Source: Pyrus communis (Eukaryota; Streptophyta; Magnoliopsida; Rosales; Rosaceae). From it: a stretch of 64,000 nucleotides of DNA. This document shows positions 1 to 10,755 of this stretch, piece after piece (the first letter of the stretch is position 1; each line of letters opens with the position of its first letter). The position numbers were made by a program, and so were the translations under genes. The notes under the pieces are model-generated. The model saw nothing but the letters and a program-made list of their open reading frames with translations, was not told the DNA's origin and did not search any database. The DNA lies in NCBI RefSeq assembly GCF_963583255.1, contig NC_084814.1, positions 21,841,262 to 21,905,261 of the forward strand, given 5' to 3'.

Positions 1-133
1 TGTGTTTGGTGCCCTATACGGACGTCCGGACACAAGAAACTCTCCCTATATGGTCTATAGAGAAAAAAATAATCAAATACCTAAACACAAGAAATAAGAA
101 AAATAAACAAAAATTACTATGCTGTTATTATAT

Positions 134-3100
134 TCATGGACACCTCACATTTCTTCCAGGACCTCCATAGTAAAAGTAAGTTCCCCACACATTATTTATT
201 CCCTGTCTTATATCATAACAATTAGGGTGATCAGCCTGGAGGTGGAGATTTGCTAGTGGGAGCAAATTGTTATCCCAATCCACAACCTGCAAGTTTCTGA
301 AATAAGATGCTTTTCCAAACCCTGCTTCTGCAAATTGTCCACTCCCCATTTGTGTCGATGTGTGGTACCCTCTAGATCTGCTGTTTACAATTTCACCCCC
401 AAATTGCACCATGCTTGCATGGCTCCTCAGGTGACTGAACAGGAATGCTGGCCAGTATCCAACCAGTAGGCCATTTCCAAATTCTAGCCACCAATGTCCA
501 TGCTTTGGATCCTGCCAAAAATACATGATTTCATGTTGATTAACTCTGTTTTAAACAAAAAATAGTTGCGATCAATTTAGCTTCTTTTGTCTTGCAATGT
601 TTTCCTTGACTACATAATGATGAGTTTTTGGGCTTATATGACTGCACCAATATACTTTTTTTCTTGTCTTTTGATTCTCTTTTAATTTATCTAATTTAAA
701 TTTTGAAAAATTATAGAAGAGTGCATAAAGAGAAAATAAAAGCAAAAAGAAAACGACATGCAGGATAAAACCATAATTTTGTGTGATAAAGCTTCAAAGC
801 CAGTTGGAGGAGAGAGAATAAACATGTAAATAATACAAATGCCCTTTTAAATAAGGAGAGATTTTTCAATGTAACCGGTATACGAAATGGTACACCACAT
901 ATCATTATACAAATTGTGAGATATGTGTGCTAAAAAGTTAATAACTTAAAAAATAAAATTTCTCACCACTCCTATTAAAACACGTGATATACCACTTATG
1001 TTTACATCGCAACTAAAAATTTCTTCTAAATAAAGCAGCAAAGTTGACACGTGTGGGATGATCTTGGGGAAGTGAAGGAATCTCACTCTTTAAATATAAA
1101 AAAAACCTTGGGGCAGTGAAAGAATCTCACTCTTTAAATAGAAAAAATGAAAATTTATTTATTCATCGTACAGATCTTAAAATTTAAACTCATCATAAAT
1201 AAAATGCTGAATATTATCATCACTTAAGAGTAAATTAAGAGTTACGAGTAAATATATCCTCAAATAAGAAAGAAATAGATCGATTGAAAGGTATGTTTGG
1301 CCAGGTTGTTTATACAAGTGGACTAGATGAAAAAAAATTCGAAAAAGGTTTTTTTTTTATTTTAAAAAGAAAAATTGGCGAAAAAAACACTTCTTGTTTT
1401 GGCTACCTTAAACCTGAAGGTAACAAATCGAAATTTCATATAGGAAAAATTATACATAAGACTAAATTTATCTAAACTGCGAAAAGGGGATGGAACTTAA
1501 GCGAAAAAAAAAAAAAAAAAAAAAAAAAAAAACACCGCTTTAGCCAAATTAACTAGTAATATGTCCATATTTTTATCATCTATTGACTTGATTTTATTTT
1601 TGTTTTTTTTTGGATTTGAATATTGACTTGAAAAACTCACCTTCCAAACCATCAAGCCAATGTCAAATTGTCTGCTACCATAAGAGGACCTTGGGGAGAT
1701 TGCTGCCCCAATTGCAATTTTATTATTTGTTTGGACAAATCCAGAGCAAAGCAAGTTGTAGCATCCAGTTGCTTGATATGCATCTGTCTGAAATTATATA
1801 TTAAGCAACAAAATTAGCACTAATCATACTTTATTTCCTCATAATTTATGTCTGTATTCTTCTCTATGCAGAAGAAAAAAGAAGAATTTAATTAAAAATT
1901 TTAATAAAACTCACTGTCCAGTATGTAAAGAATCTTGGGTAATTATCTCCATACAACTCTGGGCTAACCTGGAAAAAAAAAAAAAGATAATATTAAATTT
2001 CGCAATTAATAAATATTTTATACAAGCGATATTAGGAGAAGGACTAGACGACGATTTCCGCTTAAATTTTTTAAGAATCCAAGAAAAAGACAAACCTGCC
2101 ATCCAGCTTCAATGGTGTTGAGATCATGGCCAAAAGAACCAGAGATAACCCAAATCTGAGACAAGCTAAATTCATACTGATCAGTGACACGTGGCGTCCA
2201 CACATTGATGCTGGCCTTTGCTCCATAGTACTGATCTCCATTTACAAACACAACCGCATGCTGTAAAAATCCAACCCAAAATAAAGTCAACATATTAGTA
2301 GTTGACCATTGAATTATTGGACACCATTTAATAGCTCCGAGCGAGATGACAGTAGGCTGCTTTTGATAGTACGATGGCATACGTAGTGTGCAGTTTTACT
2401 GTCTAATCTTTTATTGAGTCGTTATTAACAAACGAAAATAATTAAAAATTTAATAAAAAAAAAACTAACCTCATGGCCACCGCCTGAGGAGTCTCTCCTC
2501 ACATGTCTTCTCGGCTTTCTGCCGAATCTTCTGACGGAGCTTGCTCGTAAAATGTCTTTCTCTCCGGTCCGCCGGATCGGTACTGTTCCTTGTGGACATG
2601 ATTCACCTGAGTCTGTCCATAGCTGATAGCTCTCACCTACTATATCTGTGCTGTTATGGCTTTTGGGCCTGTCTGGTTCCTCCTGTAAAAGTAAAATCAT
2701 TGTCCTAATTAGTCCCTTAATCATAAATTTACAAGTTAATTATCCCAAAATTGACAAAAATAGAAGGGGTGTGATATTCACACACTTCTTTTTATTTCTT
2801 ACACACTCTTTTAATTTTTAGCATTGAATGAATTGAAAAATATCAAGAGACAAAAATTAACAAAAGATGTGTGTGAATAGCACATCTCAAATAAAATTAT
2901 CCCAAAATTGAGAAGGGCTATTGTGGAAATTACCAATGGCTTCTTCCCCTTGAGCTCAGGATGATCAAAAGCTGGTTGGAGATGAGATGAAACACAATCT
3001 ATCACATCACCATCTGGACTCTGCAAAAGAAATAAAACAAGAATCCACATCGTTAAATCTCAAAAACAATGAGAAACGTAAATGACTGTTTGGTCTAACG

Positions 3101-3586
3101 ACATTTAGTTTGCAGTAAAAAATAAACAAGAAGCCAATCAAGAAATCTCAAAAACAAGAAAATGTTAATAACTATTTAGTCTAGCGGCGCATAATTTTCA
3201 AATCTTATGAATGACATTTTGTCCTTCTCTATTTGTTTATATTCAATAAAGAGTGCATAAGAGAGTGCATAAGGAAAAAAAGAGAAGTGCGAAAATCACT
3301 TCCCAGCTGAAAACTGCAGACAAGAAGAAAATGAAGATTTGCAAAGAAATCACTATCAAAGAAAAGGGAAATGCCATGCCTGAATAGTCTTGACAGCAGG
3401 CTTGTTGATTTTCTTTAAATATGATTGGACTTGGAACCCCGTCAACTTGTTGATCTCCGAGCTGGTCCGAAAAGTCCGATTGGCCGGGGAGGGGCGCGGT
3501 AGGCCGGAATCCGAGACAACTGGGTGGGACAATGCAGGAGTAAAGAGAGAAGAAGAAGCAACAAGAAGTAAGAGAACAAGAAGCAT
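134..3586 (-). CDS. Neprosin-family secreted glutamic peptidase (DUF4409 + DUF239), 7 exons
   Basis: Exons on the minus strand: 3586-3380, 3020-2934, 2682-2470, 2260-2096, 1968-1915, 1787-1641, 511-134. All join in phase 0 and give 416 residues, normal for the family. The start is set by a signal peptide (MLLVLLLLVASSS, about residues 1-20); a longer upstream frame lacks this logic. Residues about 30-165 are the neprosin activation (DUF4409) region, including SPDGD and the QLWTDSGESCPQGTVPIRRT stretch. About 180-416 is the neprosin (DUF239) domain with YYGAKASINVW and YWPAFLF. Glu220 (in IEAGWQ) and Glu331 (in FGGEI) lie 111 residues apart, close to the spacing of the two catalytic Glu of Nepenthes neprosin, so they are candidate catalytic residues. 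Family members cleave after proline; plant paralogues are mostly uncharacterised and usually secreted. Intron 1 has a GC donor (CAG|GCATGG). Confidence 0.93.
1063..1147. repeat. Two-copy tandem repeat, about 43 bp unit
   Basis: The block CTTGGGGAAGTGAAGGAATC...TTTAAATA occurs at 1063-1106 and again, with a few substitutions, at 1107-1147. It lies in the last, 1.1-kb intron of the neprosin gene. Confidence 0.75.
1504..1532. repeat. Poly(A) tract, 29 nt
   Basis: Uninterrupted A run inside the last intron of the neprosin gene, so a T run on its coding strand upstream of the final acceptor. Length is probably polymorphic. Confidence 0.9.
2766..2888. mobile_element. MITE, about 123 bp, TTCACACAC family
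   Basis: Terminal inverted repeats: left arm GGGGTGTGATATTCACACAC, right arm reverse complement GAGATGTGCTATTCACACAC. An AT-rich centre (GAATGAATTGAAAA) is shared with the element at 53333-53480, and the general layout with 10184-10323. It sits in an intron of the neprosin gene between exons 2 and 3. No transposase is encoded. Confidence 0.75.
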
Positions 3587-4067
3587 GGAGACGAATGAGA
3601 AGGAGGTGGAGGTGTGAGAATAAGTAGGAGGAGCCAGTTTAGAGGAATGTTTGGGTTTGATTAGTGGAGTAGGTTGTTGTTGCTGCTGTCTCTGTCTACT
3701 GTTTGGTACAAAAACGGAATCAGAAGTTTGTGTTTGGTTGCATTGGACTGGTTGTCTAGTTGTTGTTGTGTAGTGGGATATCACATTCCTCAGTTTTGTC
3801 CATGGAAGTTGTGGTGGATTAGGATTAAATCCTTCTTCTCCTACTCCCTTCATGTCCTTACAAAACAGAAGCAACCATCAAAGATGTGAGAGTCTGCCGC
3901 TGCCACTGCCAGCCAGCTAAGTTCGCTTGACTCACTGCCTCACCATTTCCAGCATATAAACAACTCCCTCTCTCTCCCCCTTTCTCTCTCTCTACAACTT
4001 CTGAGGAGAGAGATTCTTGCGTTTTTCTTGGTTTTTGGTGGTCCTGACACCTAAGAAAAATTTGCAA

Positions 4068-6361
4068 GCATGAGGATTTTAAAATAGGGGAAGATGGGTG
4101 GGGCTGTACTTCCCCAAGTTTTAACTATTAGGGCTTTGGTCAAAAATGTTTTAAATTCTTTTCACAAAGGGGGGCAAGAAAGATACGGGTGATTCAAGTT
4201 CAGGTTTATTTACAGAATGGTGAGATATGCGACTGCTTGAGAGCTAAGTCAAGTAGTATGGCTAGCAAGTGACGGCCTACGGGTTGTATGCTTTTCTTTT
4301 TGGCTAAAAGAACGTCGTTGCTTCGCAAATAAGCTTCTCAAAGCTCCGTTTCATAGTCGGAAGCACTTTTAAACTTCCGTTTTGAATATAAAAAAATGTC
4401 ATGGATCCAAATGTTATTTTACGCGATTGTTATTACACCTAATTGCGCATTTTAGCATTTTGTACTTACTTTGCATGCGCATTTGAAGTATTTTAATTCT
4501 CGTCTCTCCTGCATTTACAAAAACATGGGTCTTGATTATTCCATGTCCTGATTTTTCATGTGTTTGTTTATTTCTTTAATTCATAACTTCATTCTAAATA
4601 AATAAACACGTCATGATATTACTAATTGTTAGAGGGACTGCACGAAAAGAATCTTTTTATTTTACAATTCTGAAAGCTCATTCCATGTTTGGCCCTTGCA
4701 GCATCTTTCCGGTCTCATTATTTCATTTCTTTTTATCTAACTATAATGTTCAATAAACAAAATGACCGATCATGGTGGTGTTGTCACCAGTTATCACTAG
4801 GAAGTGGAACAGTTGGAATGCACAAACAACCTTACATTCTTAAGTGTCTTATACACTGTTCTAAAAATTTCCGTCTAGCGCGACGCAAGGTGGCTGGCCA
4901 TCATCTCGACTAGTTTTTAGGGGTTTGAAAATTAAGAAAGGGTGTCTAAAGCTACCTAGGGGCCTACCTTACCCTTCTAGACCCGCTTAGGTAGTGACTC
5001 TCATTTAGACAGAAAATAGATAACTTTCATTTTGCATTTTATTTTTTCAATAAATTGTAAGAGACTTGTTGAATATTTGAATGAACACTCATTATATATT
5101 TGTTCCCCATGTTTTCCACATGTTCTACTGCTCTATAATCTATATGTCATTCTAATTAAGTATAAGTAGAAATTTCTTAATATGCTGTATAATAAATTTA
5201 ATTAAAATTAATAAAATCGCCTGGACCCCTGTTTGTCGCTTGATTAACACTTAGTGCTTTAATCTTATATATTGATCATTCAAATTGGACCATGAAAATT
5301 ACAACAACAAAAAAAAAAGAAAAAGAGAAAGATAAGTTCCCACTTTACAATTGGATAACTTCTTTTGACTACAAAGACTTATTGGTAATCAAAAGATTCC
5401 TGAATTACTTATTAGTTATGACAGAAAAGAGAAGAAAAAAATATGGTATTGTAATTGGTATGATCAAGTGAAAATTTGAGGAAAAATTCTGCCGCATGTG
5501 ATTCTTGTGCTCTCTCAGCGCTTAACTTGCTAAATTGGTGTGCCTTACTGTTTGTTTACTGGATGGTCAATGCTTTGAAATTCATCCAAAATTCAAAAAG
5601 TCAATGATATATATAGTTTCAAGTTTTTAACTAAACAGAAACTTAAAAAATTTAAACAGAAAATGATGACAAAGCTTATTAAAGTATTCTAATTCTAACT
5701 AACTAGCCACAATTTTTTTATTATTATTACAAACGATATAATTACTCTCAGCTAAATTAATAAAAGTAAAAACGATTTAATCTGCAACGTAATAAAATGA
5801 ACTAGAATATGTATCCGCAGAGGAACGTAGAATTTGCGAACTAGCCACAATCACCGGGTCAATATCTACTTCACCCAGGGCAGATCAAATTTATTGCAGA
5901 ATTTACCAAGGAAAACGGTGCATATTGATTAGATGGGTCACGGTGCATATTGATTAGATGGGTCCAATCCTGAAATCCATATATTGATGTCATAATCTAT
6001 TGATCTTGAGTAACTGACGCCAATGGTCAAGCGTGTAAAAGCCTAGTATGCCGACAATTTGTGATGCCATATATGATACATCCCAATAACCCTCCAATAG
6101 AGAATGGTAACAGAATTACTGTTGGAATTGATATTCTAACTAACTTCAATTTTGGTGATTAACCTAACTTTCGGGAGGAGATGTTAGGATTAATTTCGCA
6201 TGTAAAACTGAGTGGATTCTGACCATTCATACTTGTAGAACACATAAAACATGGACATAATGATCCACCCATTTGCATGTACACGACCAATAGTAACAAT
6301 CCGCATCTATACCTTTGCTAGCTTAATGTCACAAGAGATTACATAATCTAAACTCTATAAT
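4068..6361. other. Intergenic, no gene seen
   Basis: AT-rich DNA upstream of the neprosin gene. Only short open frames without recognisable protein character. It contains a perfect 25-bp tandem duplication (5916-5965) and nothing else I can support. Confidence 0.6.
5916..5965. repeat. 25-bp tandem duplication
   Basis: CGGTGCATATTGATTAGATG plus GGTCA occurs twice back to back, with only the last base differing, which suggests a recent replication-slippage duplication. Confidence 0.9.
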
Positions 6362-6365
6362 AAGA

Positions 6366-6648
6366 TGTAACATCCCACATCGTCCAGGGGAGTGATCCTT
6401 AAATGTATATTCCCATCCCTACCTAGCACGAGGCCTTTTGGGAGCTCACTGGCTTCGGGTTCCGTAGGAACTCCGAAGTTAAGCGAGAAGGGGGCTAGAG
6501 CAATCCCATGATGGGTGACCCACTGGGAAGTTGCTCATGAGTTCCCAAAAACAAAACCGTGAGGGAATGGTAAGCCTAAAGCGGACAATATCGTGCTACG
6601 GTGGTGGAACGGGCCCGGGAAGTGATCCGCCCCAGGCAGGATGTGACA
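6366..6648 (+). repeat. 5' LTR of the Cassandra element
   Basis: 283 bp, TG...CA ends, followed one base later by the tRNA-Met-type primer-binding site. It differs from the 3' LTR at scattered positions and one 1-bp indel. Confidence 0.9.
6424..6546 (+). other. 5S rRNA-derived segment in the 5' LTR
   Basis: GGAACTCCGAAGTTAAGCG and GATGGGTGACCCACTGGGAAG closely match the plant 5S rRNA segments AACTCCG(A/C)AGTTAAGCG and GATGGGTGACCTCCTGGGAAG, which hold the internal RNA polymerase III promoter. The remainder is diverged. It is a retroelement component, not a functional 5S gene. Confidence 0.88.
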
Positions 6649-6719
6649 ATTTGGTATCAGAGCCTAACCCTGGCTGCGTGTGTGCCGACGAGGACGTCGG
6701 GCCCCTAAGGGGAGTGGAT

Positions 6720-7003
6720 TGTAACATCCCACATCGCCCAGGGGAGTGATCCTTAAATGTATATTCCCATCCCTACCTAGCACGAGGCCTTTTGGGAGCT
6801 CATTGGCTTCGGGTTCCGTAGGAACTCCGAAGTTAAACAAGAAGGGGGCTAGAGCAATCCCATGATGGGTGACCCATTGGGAAGTTGCTCAGGAGTTCCC
6901 AAAAACAAAACCGTGAGGGAATGGTAAGCCCAAAGCGGACAATATCGTGCTACGGTGGTGGAGCGGGCCTGGGAAGTGATCCGTCCCGGGCCGGGATGTG
7001 ACA
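6720..7003 (+). repeat. 3' LTR of the Cassandra element
   Basis: 284 bp, same ends as the 5' LTR, directly followed by the AAGA target-site repeat. Confidence 0.9.
6778..6900 (+). other. 5S rRNA-derived segment in the 3' LTR
   Basis: Second copy of the 5S-like stretch. It has AAGTTAAACAAG where the other LTR has AAGTTAAGCGAG, so box-A-like sequence has drifted slightly more here. Confidence 0.85.
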
Positions 7004-8928
7004 AAGAGCTTGAGGGCCACATGTATATACCAGTCTAATGTGTAATCATATTAGGCTCAAAATCTTGGAAGTTATTTGTCTTATCATACCAACGCCACAT
7101 AATGTTAGTAGTTGATGTGTAATTATACTAGAAGTAATTAACTAGATTGTACTTTAGAATATGATACTAATAAAAATACTCATGACACAAGTGAATTCAG
7201 TAACTCGACCTAATGATATACCGAAAATATGTCATTACGGCCTTTTATTTTAAGGTAGGATTACCAATTACGATTAAAGTTAAAAGATTCCTACCTAGAC
7301 CTAGTAATTTTGTAATTATACCATATGAAGATATGAATCTCGAGGGCACTAGTTTGTGGGAGGCAGAAAGGTATGGGCCCTTTGCGCTTTGGCTCTCTTT
7401 CTAAGGTCCTGGTCAAGCAAAGGTGCTTGCCACTTTCAAATGGCCCTCCCAACTCCTTATCACTGTTTGTTAATTATACACCATGCATTCTTTAAAATTC
7501 TCTCTTCTTTTCAGAAAAGACCCTCCACTAACTCACACTCCCAACAACCTCTGCAGCAACCAGTATGAAGAATATGTATATATATTGGTCCAGCCTCTAA
7601 ACCACGCTCACTAAGTACTTCCATGGCCCTACCTTCTGTAAAGGCCTCCCAGAATTGATTCCAGCTACAAATTTAAATATATATTATATATATTTAAGTG
7701 AAAAGAACACTTTTTTTTTTTGAAATTTTACATGGTTGAATTTTGAAGTAATCGAAAAGATTAAGATCTCTTAGGGTGGATTATATCCTATAATTTTAGG
7801 GTTTGTGATTTGTGCTGGTAATCCATAAAGTTAATGTCATTTCATGGCATAAACTATATAAAACTGTAACTTTTTTTTTTTTTTCTGGTGCATAATACTG
7901 TGTCACTTGACTTGGAGTGAAAGGCTGCCATTCTCGTGCTTTTTGAAAGGGGGCACCAACCGGCAAAAGGACAATTAGTTACCATGTAATTTTTCGTGGG
8001 GCTTGCTAGCTCGGATTATGCTGAGATTTGCTCTAATTCTTCAAGCTTGGTGTGATTAGGATGATATAAAATTGTACTCAATGGCTCCATCATCTGCTGT
8101 TTGTATTGTTTGTAGCAGAAGGCACGCACCAGCTGGTAGATTGAAGATTCTCTTGTGAATTGTGTACATGTAGTTATTAAGGAATGAAAGAACAATATAA
8201 TATAATCATAATCATTCAATGATTAAGATTGCAGATTAAGAGAAGGGAATCTTGTATTATGCAACATTTGGGTTCAGTTTGATCCCAATGTTTCTAAATA
8301 TTGGCAAAATACAAACTCTAAAGTTACAAATTGTTATATCATTGATCCCTTCATCTATTTAGCTGTCAAGTTAACTTTTGTTTCGTTGTCATAGCACTTG
8401 GAAAGTTCATTGTTTGTTTAAATGGATGCCCGGCCAATAAAATGCGAATTACGGGAAAACTCTAACCTTCTAAATATGAAAAATCACTCATCTATCGTCA
8501 ACATAGCATTTATGTTAGCAAAAGATAGGTCCATTAAGTGTTACATCAAAAAACATATATTGACTTGAGATTTAAACGTGCACTTGGAGTAATAGTATAA
8601 CAATTTGTACCTTAAATGTTGTTTTTTGATTAGCGTAACTTGAATGATGTTTTTTTTTTTTTTTTTTTTTTTAAAAAATTGAAAATATATGAACCAAAAT
8701 GGTACAAACTGAAAAAAAATCCCATTGGCAAATTCACCAAATTTCTTGACCTAATTTTTCAGCACCCATCATGAAACAGTCCATTTTTAGCTCAGGAGAC
8801 ATATATAGTACAAGCACTTGCAAGCTAGGGTGAAGTACTGAATGCGATGCTTGCTTACCAAGCATGAGTATCTTGTCTTAAAAGAGAAGTGGCTGCAGAA
8901 CATAATGCAGCAGTAAGCTATAGTCCCA

Positions 8929-8968
8929 CCACACACACACACACACACAATCATATATATATATATAT
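8929..8968. repeat. Compound (AC)n-(AT)n microsatellite
   Basis: About ten AC units followed after a short interruption by about seven AT units. Confidence 0.9.
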
Positions 8969-9623
8969 GTATATCTTAGTGCCTACCTTGAAGGTTGAAG
9001 ATGGTGATAGTTCATACAAATTCATAATCTGATATAAATACGGTGACCATGTGATGTTTATTTTGTATAGGAGCTACACTATTTTACACTATTTATATAT
9101 ATGAAAGAAAAAGTTGAAATTATTTGCCTTTTTTAAAAGGAAAACACTTTAAACCTTCAAAGGTATGATGGAATTGCACAATGTAGGGACTATCACAGTC
9201 ACATGGGTAGCCACCATCGCCACAAAATGTTAGAACTTATATGGGTTTTTATTTTTATTTTATTAAAAGTTTGACAGAAAATATGGGTTGCGGTTTGGAG
9301 GTCAAAAAGATTTCTTAGCATCATGATTTACCCAGAAAAAAAAAATGAAAGAAAGACCAACTTTGAATTCTTCTGAGAAAACTGGTCTGGAAGACTGGAA
9401 GTGCTCAAGCAACTAAAGTACTAAAACCACTATCGGTTGCTAAACTTGACATTTTGAAGTTAATAATCATACTAATCTGGGAAAAGGGCTACCCATGATG
9501 ATATATAGGTACAGGTTTTCAGTTGTGCTTTATTGACTAACTAAAAAAGATGATCCTAGCTGAAGTGATTAAAAACTCAAATACTCATGCACTTAATGTC
9601 CTACATTTGAATTCCAAAAATCG

Positions 9624-9971
9624 TTACACATAATATTCACTTTAGCTTTTGTCTTTGCTCTACAACGTGCTTGGAGAGCTCAAACGGTTAAATTTTTTTA
9701 TCTCTTCATTCGAGGTCCTGTCTTCAAATACCCTTTTAATTATCGTTTATTAAGAACTTTTACTCCTATATTTGAGGTTCTGTCTTCATCTTCGTATACA
9801 CCCCTCCTCATTATCCTTTTTTTATGAACTTTTATGTATCACCACGAGTTCCTGTTTTCAAATCCCCCTTCCCCATTTTCGTTTTGCATAAAGGAAAAGG
9901 GAAAGCTCCAAGATATGTGAAAACGAAATTGTCGCACATAATATTCACTTTAACTTTTATCTTTGTTCCAA
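9624..9971. repeat. Diverged direct-repeat cluster
   Basis: CACATAATATTCACTTTA followed by a CTTTTRTCTTTG stretch occurs at both ends (about 9630 and 9935). Between them, a unit reading roughly GAGGTCCTGTCTTCAAAT, each preceded by an AACTTTTA-like stretch, occurs three times. Identity is imperfect, so this is an old duplication. Confidence 0.6.
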
Positions 9972-10183
9972 GATTGTGGCCGCCCTTCACTTTCCAGCTT
10001 TCAAGTATTTGGTATTTTTAGAGTTTTTCAAAAATTGGTATTGAAAGAAACATTCATGGAAGAACAGATTCTGAAAATAAACAGATTAATTTGTACAGTC
10101 AGTGGAAATGGCCTTAATTAAGGAAATATCCATTTTTGCAAAAAGCATGAATTCTTTCGAAATTTTACGTCAAAAAATAAAAG

Positions 10184-10323
10184 GGTGATGCTGTCTATAC
10201 ATCCATTTTTACCTCTCACACTCTTCTTGTTAATTTCTGTCATCCAATCTTTCTTCGATTCCTTCGATTTGACGACCAAAATGATGTGTGACAGGTAAAA
10301 AAGGGGGTATAGATAGCACCACC
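10184..10323. mobile_element. MITE, about 140 bp, TTCACACAC-related family
   Basis: Left arm GGTGATGCTGTCTATACATC with a following TTTTTACCTCTCACAC; right arm reverse complement GGTGGTGCTATCTATACCCC with TTTTTTACCTGTCACAC. It is internally palindromic with no coding capacity, and similar in plan to 2766-2888 and 53333-53480. Confidence 0.75.
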
Positions 10324-10755
10324 TAAAACAAATCTTTCAAATTCGACTCTGGAAGGATCGATTAAAAGATGGACCAATCTGTTACAGTCTATAGAGATGC
10401 TCCATATTGCATGAATCTCTTGCTCATTCAACGGTGGATTGTATCACAAGCAAAGCATAATCCTCTCCTTTCATCTTTGTAGACGCTAAAAAAGAAGCAT
10501 CTTCACATTCTTTAATAATTCTCTTTTTATCTCTACAGTTGAACTTTCATCTAATAAAGCAACAATGGAACTGATTGATTGTTGAACTACTTTGAACAAC
10601 CATATATCTCAATTAGCTCCGCTGTCGTGTTTGATAATGTTCGTAATGGCTTCCCTATAGGCTTCTCGTTGTAATTAACTGTCTTTCGTAAATAAAAAAA
10701 AATTAAGGACTGTCTCAATTGGTCTTATTACAAAAGAAACTTTCAATTGTCGGCA

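Larger units (their letters stand above)
6366..7003 (+). mobile_element. Cassandra-type TRIM retrotransposon (LTRs carry 5S rRNA sequence)
   Basis: Two near-identical LTRs (6366-6648, 283 bp; 6720-7003, 284 bp) begin TGTAACATCCCACATCG and end GATGTGACA. The 71-bp internal part has a primer-binding site TGGTATCAGAGC (6652-6663), complementary to the 3' end of initiator tRNA-Met, and a purine-rich tract (AAGGGGAGTGGA) just before the 3' LTR. A 4-bp direct repeat AAGA flanks the element at 6362-6365 and 7004-7007. Each LTR contains a stretch clearly derived from 5S rRNA. LTRs with 5S sequence, tiny internal region and no coding capacity match the described Cassandra TRIM family, which must use proteins of other retroelements to move. 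LTR identity appears high, so insertion is probably fairly recent. Confidence 0.93.
7008..10755. other. Intergenic, no gene seen; simple repeats and one MITE
   Basis: No frame with protein character. It holds a T run at 8650-8672, an (AC)n then (AT)n microsatellite at 8929-8968, a diverged repeat cluster at 9624-9971 and a MITE at 10184-10323. The right end must contain the promoter of the UBX gene, but I cannot pick out a convincing TATA box. Confidence 0.55.

Noticed and set aside
3240..3300. Fourth copy of the TTCACACAC-type MITE
   Set aside because: Only AGAGTGCATAAG-like short repeats are seen; no paired inverted end could be found.
6424..6546. Functional 5S rRNA gene
   Set aside because: Only part of the 5S sequence is conserved and it sits at the same place in both LTRs of a retroelement, with no T-run terminator in the expected position.
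6531..6749. 72-codon open frame across the Cassandra element
   Set aside because: It spans LTR, primer site and internal region of a known noncoding TRIM element.
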